64,000 nucleotides of DNA. It comes from Paramecium octaurelia. Taxonomy: Eukaryota > Ciliophora > Oligohymenophorea > Peniculida > Parameciidae. Below the pieces are notes generated by a model. It worked only from the letters and a program-made list of their open reading frames with translations, was not told the DNA's origin and ran no database searches. The position numbers were made by a program, and so were the translations under genes. The stretch is taken from the NCBI GenBank assembly GCA_905182995.1, contig CAJJDP010000107.1, positions 268,872 to 332,871 on the forward strand, given 5' to 3'. Positions 26,380 through 38,559 of this stretch are shown piece after piece (the stretch's first letter is position 1; every line of letters starts with the position of its first letter).

Positions 26380-26900
26380 TGAAAGCCTCGAAAATTTAAT
26401 CAAGGTATTAAATTGATGGTATAATAACTCAAAGTGGCTGTATCAATATAAATTCTAAGGATGGAACTATAAAATGTTATTAAAAATGTCTAGACAGATA
26501 AAGAGGGATATTAGTGAATTAATGCTTCTCGTATTGGAAATAGAAGCTAAGATCAATTAAATGAAGAATCATTCAAAAATCTATGTACTTTTTTGAAGGT
26601 AATTTAGGTATAAAAAAGAAAATAGTTTCAGTAACAAAGAACTTCAAATCTAGATTCATGTTATATTTTAATGAAAGTTAAAAAGTGATAACTTACTGAC
26701 CTTGAAGGTTGAAGGTTTGTAGGTAATTGATATTAAAGCTAAAGGAATTATTTTAACAGGAAAGTTCTCAAACGAATTTGAATTATAAAATTACTCTATA
26801 TGTTATTTGACTTTAGAATGAGTAAGTCATATATTGGAAAATTAGTATGGATAAGAAATATTTAAGATTAAATATATTTTAGGTCAATCCTATACCAATT
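26380..26900 (+). pseudogene. Decayed WD40-family C-terminal region
   Basis: Frame-shifted coding remnants with recognisable short pieces such as SGCINI, KDGTIKCYQKCLDRQRG and NQCFSYWKQK. These resemble the middle of a multi-copy Paramecium family. The frame changes several times and TGA codons interrupt it without usable introns. It lies between two large intact genes. Confidence 0.4.
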
Positions 26901-27351
26901 TGCCAGAATCTAAATTAAATAGCATAAATTAATTCTAATAATAAAATATTAATACAAATATTAAATCTTAAAAATATATCTTCAAATTTAGTAGCATTTT
27001 TAGTTATTTGAAAATTAGAGAGAAGTTGATATTTAATATTTTCATTGTTCCTATTTTTTCAAATATATTATAGATATATATAAGGTGAAGATGAACCTGA
27101 ATGCCATAGAATAGAACATAAAAGGAAGTATAATAAAACTCTAAATCAAGATAATCATTGTTTAGTTATCATCTATATTAACAATATTTATTAATATTTT
27201 TTTTGAATGGTTATCTGTATTTTCACAATAAAGTTTGACATCAATACTTAGAAATTAGATAATTAAAGAGAATAATAAAAATTTCCTTAAAATATGTGCT
27301 TAATCATGAGATTATATCTTTATATATCCAAAATAGCAAATTTATTTATAT
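26901..27351. other. Intergenic, no supported gene
   Basis: AT-rich sequence before the second large membrane-protein gene; only short chance ORFs seen. Confidence 0.4.
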
Positions 27352-30300
27352 ATGCTAATTTTTCTACAACTTATAATCATAAAGGCTTGTTAATAATATC
27401 ATGATGAATATAATATATACCCTATTCAAGGGGAGACAATAGAAATGCCTTTGGAAGTATTTTTTAGAAATCAAGACTTAAAATTTAACTGCCCTAATTG
27501 CCCTGAAAATGTGAGTGTCTCAAATGCAATTAGTTAAACAGGAGAGAATAAAAACAGTATAAATTCATAATATTTTAGATTACACATTTGTTTCTGTTTC
27601 ATTTTTTAATGGTGAAATTGCAGCTTTAACTACAAATCACACATTAAATATTTATACTAAATATATGAATACCATTGAATTGGAGAAGGTAATAAGTATT
27701 AGTTAGGAATTAACATGCTTTAATGTCATTTACACATTGGAAAATAAGATCCTTTTGGATTGTTATTTAGAAGAACAATTGATTCTTTATTATCTTGAAA
27801 CATATGATTTGATATAAATATATACGTCCCACAGTTTGATTCCTAAAAGTACAAAAGTAGTATCTTTTGCCAATTAAACCAAAATTTATACAATATATGG
27901 ATAATTTTATAAAGGTTAAGGAGTCTTGACAATTTTTGAGGAAAGAAAAAATAATATATTTTCCAATATAACTTAATTAAATGGCAACATATTAAACTTT
28001 ATGGCATCATTAAGGGGCTTCACAAAAAATTAATTATTTGTATAATTTGGTAATATAATTTCGGTGTACATTTTGTCACCTTAAGAGCAATTAATGAAGA
28101 TATATTTTTCCCCCTACCATAGTTCAATTCTAAGTGTGGCTTATTATTATTCTATTGATACTTATTACCAATTTGATAGATTTGTTATGATAACAAAAAA
28201 GGATGAAACAATAAGTCTCTAAGAAATATTATATGGCAATAATTTCCTGTAGAAATTTGATTTCAAAGTTCCTAAGATCAATATTACTTAAGAAATTTAA
28301 CTTTTTGCAAATAGTTAATTTATTATTATCTACAATAACAACATATTAACCATCCTAAAAAATTAAAGAGAAAACCTTACTACCTTAGCCTAACATAAAA
28401 TTTTAACAAAATCTTAAAACCCTATTGTTTATTTTAATTCAATAAGTTCGGAACTTTATATTTTTGGAAAAACCATCCAAATATATTAACTTTCTTTTCC
28501 AAATTTAAGTTTCTAGTCAAATCTTGGGTATGGCAAATTTATGATTTAAGCCCAAAAAATATTGAATTCTAATATACTATCGAAATGTTAGATTTAAATC
28601 TATTTTAATTAAATTACTTATTAGGATAGAAATATTTATTCAGTTTATCTTAATAAACAATCAGCCTATTACAATTTTTTATACTACACATTTCATTACC
28701 CAATTTTGGCTGTCTCAGGACCACTCATATAGCCAATAAGTCATGTGAGTAACGAATAATTGGGCAATTTTTTTGATGATACCTTGCAATTAATCAGATC
28801 AGACCTAGAATAAGATTATCAAATGATAAAAATCTTTGCCGTCGATTTAATAGAAGGATGTAAATCAAATCCCGTAGGTTGCTTTTTTGTAGTGGCAGTA
28901 TCAAACTTAACCATTGACTTTTATTAACAAGAGATAAAATTGACTTCTTAAACCATAAATTTAGATGACTATAGAGTTAATAATAGTTAATTAGAGATTA
29001 ACTACTATGCAGATAGTGGGCTGTTTTTTTATTAAGTTGGATTAGGGATAAATTCAACATATATCTAAATATATTGTTTTTTGAATACAGTTACAAAAAT
29101 GGTTATTAGCGAAAATATTGTTCTCTAAATAGACCCGTATAAGTAATTTCTACTTCTCTACAATGCAATAGTGCTAATATTGGATTCAAATTAATTAGCA
29201 ATTTGCACATTTGACAATAAGTAAATAATTTTACTCAATTCAACAATCTTAACAAATTTATTTGGAAGAACAATATCATTAAATCCGATTAACATATTTA
29301 TGGATTAATAATATCAATCAAAAGTATTATACGTTAACAATAATGATAGCTTTATAATCGGAACCATAACGGATGAATTTATTTTTGAATTATTTTCTCT
29401 AAAGGCAGTAAATATTCAAATAATAAATCTGTCAGTCATTAAATATTTCTTAGTATTATCCTATTTTTGTGAAGATCTGTAAAATTTTTGCTTCTAAGTG
29501 TGGAATGTGAAGGATTTTTATCACCCTAAATTTCATAAAAATCTAACATCCATTTAAATTAGCTAGCGATATTAATTCTACTCAGATAATCTATTTTTTT
29601 ATGTTTAAACAGATAATATTATTAATGTTTATAATCCTGAATAATCTGAGCACTCAAGCTTATTTAAGTAAATTATGTTTGATGGTTAATATTTTAGCAG
29701 TTTGGCATACCAAAATATTGCATTTCTCAGCTTCAATCAATCCTTATTTTCCTTAACAACAATATTAATATAGTCATTCTCCACCTAGAATGTTTAAAAT
29801 AAATATTTTTCTGATCTAACCTTTAATTTCACTATATCTTCCTAACTAAATCCTAAATCATAAATTAACTCATCGAATAATTCTTTAATAATCATCAACA
29901 ATTATATTGATATTAGTTTATAGAGTGAGAGTATTGCCGTTGATCACAATCAATACTCTTTAGAAATAAATAGAGATGATTTACTAGCATAGGGATAAAT
30001 TGAATATTTTTAAGTTGAAAATAATGATAGCATAATTTTGACTAATATCATCGATAATCAGATATTAGATGTATACACAGATTAATTTCATTTAAGCACT
30101 TTATTACGGAATCAGTTTATACTTTTAAATAATTAGAATTTATTAATTTATCACTTTAATCTATCTTACTCTTTTGGTCCATATAAGATTTGTGTTGCTA
30201 CTACTACATATAAAGATATCATTTATATACTTTGTCAAAAGGAAGATTTATATAAAGTCATAAGTCTAAAAGTGTTAAATGAATCTAATTTAGAAGAAAA

Positions 30301-31360
30301 TTTAGTAATAGATTCTATAAAATTTAATTATACAAGCAACACTTGGATGAGAATTTAAGATGACTTGCTTTATATTTGGAATAGAAATAAAACTAAATTG
30401 TATAATCTTAATCAAAATTAGAATTAAAGTGAAACTCAAATCTGTGAATCTACATAAAATAGTTTCTAAGCCGTTACTTTGCAAAAATAATAAGATAAAT
30501 AATTAATAGCTTATTTCTATTTCAAAACATATTCTCAATATTAATTGACTTATAAAATAGTGTAGATCATTAATAATTATATTATTCTGTAGGGGGAAGA
30601 AAATAACATCCAATTAGATCTGTAGCCTTATTAATTAATTTAATTTGATAGCATACTTGTTCTAGATTTTAAATTTAAAGAAATATTTCTTATGATATCT
30701 AATTAAGGTTTTAATTGTATCATTTCAATTCTGTGGATACCTAACAGTCTAGATATTCTAGAAAGCACGATGGTATTTTAAGATATTATCTAAACTTCAC
30801 CTCCTTAACCAAGAACGTAGTTTAATTTAACATAACAACCTTAAAATAGCTCTGATTTATTACTCTTTATGTATTCAAATACCTAAAATTTATCAAACAA
30901 AAGCTATTTAATAACTTTGTACAATATTTCTGGATTTAAAAATGTTCATAAGTAAATTCCTCTACTTTATGAAGGTGGATATAATTTTACTTTAAATATG
31001 GTTAATATCTCGTCAACTTCCTTCTAAACTTCAAATAACTAATAGGGAAAAATTTTAATTCTATTTGATAATTAAACAACTCTGCATTTAGATGTTAATT
31101 TGTTTTCTTTAATAGTTGTTTTACCTCCAAATTTAAAAAAATAAAATCTCACCTTATAATTAAAGGCTCTAAATTATAATTAATCAGCTGAAGCCACGAT
31201 TTTAATTTTCTTAAAAGAAGAAAACATTTCGAAAGGATCCTTCTACGCTTTAGCTTCCATAATACTAATTACTATCATCACTGCTTTTATGATTTATTAT
31301 GATAAGACAAGGAAATATAAAGAGGAATTAGAGCTAGATTACTTAGAGATGGAACTTTGA
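27352..31360 (+). CDS. Second large secreted/surface protein with C-terminal membrane anchor
   Basis: 1,328 residues with one 22-nt intron (27557-27578). ATG 27352 gives a short signal peptide (MLIFLQLIIIKACQQ) followed by ETIEMPLEVFFR. The ectodomain is long, beta-rich and Asn-rich, with blade-like strands such as NGEIAALTTNHTLNIYTKY that suggest propeller repeats. The C-terminus has one membrane span (ASIILITIITAFMIYY) and a short charged tail (KTRKYKEELELDYLEMEL). It has the same length, strand, intron position (near the 5' end) and topology as the gene at 21027, so the two may be old tandem paralogues, but clear sequence similarity was not verified. Confidence 0.75.
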
Positions 31361-31446
31361 TTTAATAAGAATTTCAGTTATTATTTAATTATTTATAATT
31401 CTTATAGATAAATATACTAATTATTTCAAATCTTGATAATTAAATA

Positions 31447-31800
31447 ATGTCATTAACTTATTATTTATGGTTTTTCATCTTATATCTTGAAATAATTGAC
31501 AATATTTTACACTAGTTTACATATGCAGCTTGCCAGACGAGAGAATTTTAGTACTAGATAAAATATTAGTTGTTAATTTTATGTAAAATTATAAAACAAA
31601 CTCATATAAAATTTCTTAAGTTCAGATAATAATATAAAATAACTTAATATATGCAATCAATAAAGTAGTAATTAAAACAATTTTATACAATGTCTAATAT
31701 TTTTGTGGTTTTATTAACTATTTTAAGTTAATTTAGAAGAATCTTTTTTTTTCTTAAACAGAGAACACAAAGGATTATAGAATTCAATTCCAGTCAGTGA
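31447..31800 (+). CDS. Possible small secreted protein
   Basis: ATG 31447 opens 117 ciliate codons with a hydrophobic start (MSLTYYLWFFILYLEIIDN) that could be a signal peptide, then a Q/K-rich body to TGA 31798-31800. A 35-nt segment at about 31727-31761 could instead be an intron. Long chance ORFs are common when only TGA stops translation, so this is weak. It is convergent with the VWA gene. Confidence 0.3.
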
Positions 31801-31956
31801 AAATCTAATACAACCTCAGATATTGAGATAGTTTTGAAATTATAATTTAGTTAATTAAGAGAATTTAAATGTAGTTTCTGAGTGGATTAAAGAAAATTGT
31901 ATTGAAAACAGTGGAAGCTTATTTTATTTTTATTTTTTGAAAGATAAATAATAGTT

Positions 31957-34080
31957 TCAATAATTCTATCTGAATTTTTGATTTTAGACTTTATTCATCA
32001 TTATCTATTAAATTCGATTTTAAAATTGAGCGGGCTGTTTTTATTATAATTATTTTCCGTTAACAGTGAAAATTGAGTTGATTCCACCCTGTAGATAATT
32101 GTTAGTAACCATTTAATACATTTACTTTTAACCAAATGTCTTGTAAGTGGTCATCAAAGATGCTTGTTTGGCTTGATCAAGATCTTAAATTATTCCAGAG
32201 CATAAAGATCTCATAAGTTGATTTTATTATATTTGTATCATAATATGATTTATACGAGACTAAGCATCTTCGAATTTGTTCAGTTCACATGCTTTTCTAG
32301 CTTCATCAATTGCCTCCGTTCCTTTAACTCTATAATATTAAGTCTAAACTTCAGGATCTTCATCAATGGAAATGCCTTCTTAATCTGGGTTGATAAATGT
32401 TAGGGAAAGAAAGGCTATTTTTTCAACAATTTCTCCATTTATTGGATTTTTTAATTTCATTTTAGCCTCAAGAATTTAGATTTTTTTATTATTGATATTC
32501 TTCTGAATAAATTGGGGAATTTTAATTTCAAATACAAAATCCTTTCTTGTTCCTGAAATCAATTACGGAAATTTAATCTCATAGGATTGATTATTTTCTC
32601 TCCACATATTACCAAAGGTCTTTGATATGCTTATATCTTTATATTGTTAATCTGGATTGGATGTGATCTATATTTGTACTTCTTCTCCAATTACGGAGAT
32701 CAGACCTCCTAAAGCATCAACGAAAAACTCATCCAACAATGTAATATCTTAAACAAAATAAAAGCTTCCATTTTTTAAGTTACAAATAGTTGTCATTAAC
32801 TATGCATCATGAGTATCGCCAAATCCAAAGGTATGCAAAGTAAAAGGATCCGATGCAATACCAATTTATTATTCCACTTCAATTGCTCCTTAAGGATCAT
32901 GGCCATCAGATAATAGGAAAATTGAACTCACATTATTCCTATACCTCCTCTTGTTTAATTATTGAAATGCTAGATTTGTACCTTCTGATATTCTTGTTCC
33001 TCCTCTGGATGTGATTTAATTAATAACTTCTTTAAAGTATTCTTTATTTTCTTCAGTTACGCATTTTAATGAAGTCAACTATTCTGCTCTTTAATGAAAT
33101 AAGATTAATTGAAGTCTATCTTGATCTCCTAAAAAGTCAAGCAAAACTATTAAAGTTTATTATACCATCTTTATTTTTCCTCTTGCCATACTTCCACTTC
33201 GATCTATAACGCATATCTATTAATAATGAAATATAAATACCAAATCTACTCCTACTCTCCTTTCAGTTTCTACGGAATCTATATCTTGAGTCTTAATACT
33301 GATCATAGCAGGTAATTATTATGATTCTTCAGATTTGAATTTGCAAACTTTTTATAGGGATTTAATGTCGAAAGATACTTTCTATGACAAATCGATATTA
33401 GATTGATTTCTATTGAATTAGTTTTCTTTCGGTGCGATAAACTCATCGTCATCGAAAGTTGTTTCCCTTTATACTTATGTGCTCTGTTTTTCTTCATTCC
33501 TTCTTCTAAACTCAGTGTATTTAAAATTACTCTAAAGTGGTCGAGAAATAAATTATTTAAAACCTAGTGAAGGCTAATTAAATAACTCTATATTTTGAAG
33601 ATTAAATTGATCCAATTAGATATTGTTATTTGTATTTCTGAAAAATTCGTTCACTTAATTTTTGCGAGATTATTAAATCAATTAATAGGGTAGAACTTGA
33701 ACATTTTATTATTAAGGAGAATAGTATTGATTCCTAATTTACTCAATAATTTGATTACTCTTACTGTTATTATTCTTGTCCTTTCTTGCTGAGGAGGTTG
33801 ATAATTATGTTTATTTTATTACTCGATGACCTATTTAATTATGATTCATTTTTTGTTGATTACTATAATGATAAGGGTTTGTTTTAAATTAATTTGAATG
33901 TAAGTTGATGTCTATATTATTCGGACGAATCGAATGTGTAGGCTATTTTAAGGTTCTTAAAAATTGAACATTTAAAGATTTGTCCTCATCATAAAATAAA
34001 TTTTATTGTTAAATTTGTTGTTTTTACATCTGAAGTTGCTTTAGGGGTCTTTAATTTAATTGAATCTGCTTTGATTTCAT
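31957..34080 (-). CDS. Von Willebrand factor A-domain protein
   Basis: 699 residues from ATG 34080 (MKSKQIQLNQRPLKQL) to TGA 31957-31959; later ATGs at 34029 and 33849 are possible starts. The N-terminal 260 residues are Q/N-rich. The VWA domain has the metal-site motif CVIDRSGSMARGK, the threonine segment SRGGTRISEGTN and the aspartate segment FLLSDGHD. A C-terminal region with EIKFPQLISGTRKDFVFEIK and a helical tail follows, as in ciliate VWA proteins with a Vwaint-like domain. A 24-nt intron (33217-33240) is inferred because it restores the VDL|ICVIDRSG strand. It is a multiple of three and has no stop, so it could be read through. Probably an intracellular protein-interaction factor. Confidence 0.85.
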
Positions 34081-34264
34081 AGAGATTGAATAAATATATT
34101 TCTAAATGATTTGATTTTTAATTTGCTTATAAATATTTGATTTGATAAATTCGGAAGCATTAACTTACTATATAATTTTCTGTTCAAACTAATATACATA
34201 TACAATATTTAACCGCATTTGAAAAAAAAAGATAATAATCAAATTGAATTTGCAATCTTGTTAA

Positions 34265-34549
34265 ATGATTGGTTGTTTTAATTTATAATAAATTAATACC
34301 TACTTTTTGTATAATTCTTTGAAAGAAAAATTAAATTGTGATTTATTACAATTTTCTATAGAAAGGATTTCTTTTTTTATGTTGTATCAAATGGAATCTT
34401 GCAAGGATCTTTTTGAAAATTCATTTTTCACATTTTGTAATTGCTTATTATCATTAAAACATCAAGATAGGATTATTCTGATAAATCCTAAAACTAAAAT
34501 GAATTTTAAATTTTTTGATGTCACCCAACATGTAATCATGGGAAGATGA
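34265..34549 (+). CDS. Hypothetical protein, possibly a fragment
   Basis: 94 ciliate codons from ATG 34265 (MIGCFNLQQINTYFLYNS) through KEKLNCDLLQFSIERISFF and LKHQDRIILINPKTK to TGA 34547-34549. Composition is protein-like (Cys, Phe, charged residues), and the standard-code frame is also open from 34307. It may be the 5' end of a longer gene whose continuation (34560-35000) is frame-shifted. Confidence 0.4.
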
Positions 34550-35130
34550 TTTTCAACGTAATTCTCTATTTTTGTTTGTATAATTGAAGAAGAGTAGAGA
34601 GACGTTTACAATATTAAAGAGAGATCGAGAATAGGAAGATTTGATAATGGGAATAACTCTAAGGATCAGAGAAGATAGAGATTTTAGGATATGGAAACAA
34701 ATTGTTGATAACCTATCAATTCTGAGTAAGGAGATTCATTAAAAAAAGTATAAACGAGTATAAAAGTTTTGCTGGAAACGTTTAATTCCTGCCTAATAGA
34801 TTTTGATATAAATATAAAACTAAGGGAAAAGATAGATGGATACACAAATTAAATAGAATCGTAATGATGATAGGACATCATAGAGACAAAAAAATTATAC
34901 ATCAATATTAAGAATAATAATATTTATCGATTCAAAAGATATCATAAATGATCAAACATTGGGGGATTTGAATATGATGAAAATAGTGATCTTATTCTGA
35001 CTATAAACCTGCACAAATTTGAACAAGCGTGAAATCGGGAGAATCACTAATTATCCAATTCTTTATCAGGAGTTAAAGAAAACTTTTTTAAATGCTAGGA
35101 ACAAGAAATAATTACTAATTTAGCAAAAGT
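34550..35130 (+). pseudogene. Coding-like remnants
   Basis: Frames alternate. One open stretch at about 34720-34997 reads EIHQKKYKRVQKFCWKRLIP and later IFIDSKDIINDQTLGDLNM. Several TGAs interrupt with no obvious introns. Probably the decayed middle of a gene linking the neighbouring two entries. Confidence 0.3.
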
Positions 35131-35667
35131 ATGAAGATACATTAGAGAAAAGTTTATGAATTAATTTATGATTTAGAATATAAATGGTTGCAAAAGGACA
35201 AATTAGTGTATTACAATGATAAGAATAATACCATTTATCAAGAATACATCAAAGTAAAGATCCCTAGTGAGCTTAAGAATTTTTATGGCGTTTGGTTTTG
35301 TAGAAAATTTTCGAATCGACATTTTGGAATTGGGCTTTAGGAAGATGTTTATATGGATATTGCAAAATTAGGTAAAGTATAGTTTTTTTTGAAGAATATA
35401 ATGAAAAAATAATAAAAAGATTTAAGGCAAAATGGCATATTTTTAAGAAACATATCTATTAAGGATCATTTATTTGATAAAGCAGAGGAGGCAAGATGGA
35501 TAAAATAGAAAATAGGTGAGAGACACAAGAAGATAACAAATTAACATAAAAATACCAGAGATAATAATGATAGAATAATAAGGATTAAAATTAAATGTAT
35601 AGAAACCAGATAAAATATGAAAATCTATTTTTAAAAGTACCGATAATAGAGTATTTTGAAGAAATGA
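35131..35667 (+). CDS. Hypothetical protein, likely gene remnant
   Basis: 178 residues from ATG 35131 (MKIHQRKVYELIYDLEYKW) to TGA 35665-35667. It has ordered segments (FYGVWFCRKFSNRHFGIGLQ) and a basic, helical C-terminal half. The frame is clean and long enough (179 codons) to be unlikely by chance. Not recognised. It may be the 3' part of a gene whose 5' part is the broken region at 34265-35000. Confidence 0.45.
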
Positions 35668-35999
35668 AAATCAATCAAAAAAATAGGTAATAATTTAAAA
35701 AAACATTAAGTTATTGGGAGATCTTATCAAATTGTAATGAAGGAACTTATCAAAATTTTAGTAGATTAAATATAGTTATCACGCATTTGATTTAAATATA
35801 TTTATTACTGGCCTACTTGTCTCCTAAACAATATTCTGAAGTAATATTCATCAGAGGCATGATCAGAATAATAAGATAATAGAAATAGGATTGGTTTTAT
35901 TTTTGACATTAAATTATTTAAATTAATTAAATTTTTCTTAGGTTATAAAATAATACAGATAATCATTGAGATTACATGAATCTTTTTGGTTTTCTATCA
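35668..35999. other. No supported gene
   Basis: One plus-strand frame (MKINQKNRQQFKK...) is open for about 80 codons to a TGA near 35908. It could be a shifted continuation of the previous gene or chance. Confidence 0.3.
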
Positions 36000-38300
36000 T
36001 AGGCTAGTCAATTATTTGAAATTACATTTTAAAATGTCCTAATTCTCGGTCACTTTTTTTTATATAAACCATTTAGTTGAATGCAATAAGTTGATAATTG
36101 TAATCTTTTCTCAAAGTTCCCAATTTTAAATAACTAACAAAGATTGCATAATAAAATATATTGTTTATTAATTTACAAATTTTTAAAATTCTATATTTCT
36201 TGTATTCATTCAGTAGTAAAGTAAAACTGTTGCAAACCAATAGGCTCTTAAGAATGTTCAAAGGGAAACACCACTTTAATTAAAAGTAAATAATGATCTG
36301 TAAAGTTAATTGAAAAGCGAATATCAATTTTTATTGAATTATTAAACGTACAATAGCTTTGACTAATAATATAAATGTTACTTTGTAAAAATGAAAAAGA
36401 TTTAGTCAAAGAGTTATCCAAATTTTCAAACTGTGAAGGCAAGCAAATGTGTTAAGTCCAATTTGCTTTTGTATTTTTAAAGTAAATGTATAATAATTTA
36501 CAATTAAGAGCAAAAATAAAAAGATAAAAATTCCACTAAGCATAGTCTATGAGCACTTTCAGCAGTATACACTGAGAAATTTAGTTAAAGCTATAATCTT
36601 TTAATTGAAACCACCCATCAACATACAACTGTAATTTATTCCAATTTAGAAATCGTTTCAACATGCTATTCTTTGTTGTAATTTCTAATATTTTGTTATA
36701 AGGATATATTATTTTAAATATAAGTTTGTTATTGGTAGTATTTATTTAGAGATTTAATTCAAGCTGATTCTTAACAAAAAAGCACTTTTATCTCCTTTGA
36801 TTAATAATCAAACAAAGTCATTACTTTAATTTGCACTAGTTTTCAAAACAAAGGAATGTGCATTCCTAAAATAAAATTCATAATAGTTTTGGCTTTATAA
36901 TATCACCATTCCATCTGTTAGTAGTATTATATCAATACTATTATTCCAAATTGCAAAATGTAATTTGCTTGTATTTTGATTTCTAAAGGATTCAATTATC
37001 AAAATTCAAATTAGATTAACTTTTAATTTTCGATATCAAACCTTTTTATTTGATGATCTTCATTCACCAAATAAAAACCTATCTGAATTCTAAAATTTAT
37101 AAAAATTCATAGTTAACTTTAAATAAGAATAAATAAAGATAATGTCGTAATTTAAATAAAAATAAATAGTCCAAACAATTCTTATAACACTTATTATACT
37201 TAGTTTACAAAATTATGAATATCTTGTAGTTTTTGATTCCCATTTTTGATATTCTCATTCTCCATAGTTTTAAGTATTTTAGGTTTATTCATTATCAAAT
37301 TTAAACTGCGGTTGAGACTAGAAGTAGAATTTTATACACTATCTATTTCAAACAAACTGGATTGCATATTTTGAATATACCCCATCACATTAAAGAAAGT
37401 TTAAGTCTAAAGTATTGCTATTGCTAAATACCCTCAAATATATTATCGTCTCTAGATCTCAGACTCATCCCTCAAGTATACTTAACATGTTCTACAATGT
37501 GAAGATTCAGTATATTTTAAATTTAATGCTTGTATTTTCCACACAACTACCTATTTAATTTGAATAGTCTATTAGTTCTAAAATGATCAGTTCACAATAG
37601 CCAATTTATTGTTTATTGTTAATAATTGATATTAACTTTTTATCTCCAATAGGAAAGAATATCGAAAATAAATATACTTATTAAATCTATTAGGTAAAAT
37701 AATTGTATCTCAATGAAAATTACCTTTTCTGAATTCATTTTATTCTTTCTAGTTCCTTATGAATTTAATCTTATTCAAGCCTTTTTGTATTTCTGAAATA
37801 TGCCTACTATTTTGGATTCAAAAGAATAAAAATTTTTTTTTAAAAAACACTTATATTACAAATACTTTTTGGTGATGGAAAAAGTTTTTTTCTAGCGCTT
37901 CAATATTTTACTTTATATCCCTAATACCAATACAATCCATTTCTAATTTATTCCTTTCATATCATTAAATCTAAATTTATTTTAGATAGTTAATTTTGAA
38001 TTATCTTTAAAGTCCCTTTGTTATAAGTATAAAGATTTGATAATATCTCTCTATCATCCTATCATTTTATTATTCACAACTCTTAAAAACATCTTTAATA
38101 TTTAGGTCTATTTTACCTTATCAAATTCATCATTTCAAAAGTAACTCCATTTTAATACCTTTTTTGCCTTTTCAAGAATGGAAAACATTATTAAATATCT
38201 TGTTAATTATTGTTCAGAAAATTGTAAATGAAACCAGATGACTATTTAAAAATCAAATTTTTACATTTTAATTGTGTTAATGCTTAAATTCAATAATATA
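36000..38300 (-). pseudogene. Decayed minus-strand coding region
   Basis: Many short minus-strand stretches look coding: PSQFENLDNSLTKSFSFLQ near 36430, LTDGMVILQSQNYYEFYF near 36900, and YLVNEDHQIKRFDIENQKLI near 37070. They lie in different frames and TGA codons break them without usable introns. The beta-strand-like pieces recall the ectodomains of the large surface proteins at 21-31 kb, so this may be a dead paralogue on the opposite strand. That link is inference. Confidence 0.4.
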
Positions 38301-38559
38301 TATTTCTATTTATAATGCTAAGTATTAAGTTTTACTTTCACATAATTTTCTCATTAGCTTAGTTTGTCATGTATATTCAAATATATTTAATTTTTTAATT
38401 TATTTAAGAAGGACAATTAGGCGAAGTGCCAAAGTCACTAATTCATTCTTTGTTTATTCTGAAATAAAATTAAAAATTATGTTCATAAGAATCAAAAAAT
38501 AATATAAAGAAATTATATTCTTAAAATAAATTGGAATTTATGAATTTAAAATTATTCAA

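Noticed and set aside
38400-38450. Possible tRNA near GGCGAAGTGCCAAAGTCACT
   Set aside because: No cloverleaf or T-arm (GTTCRANNC) could be found around it.
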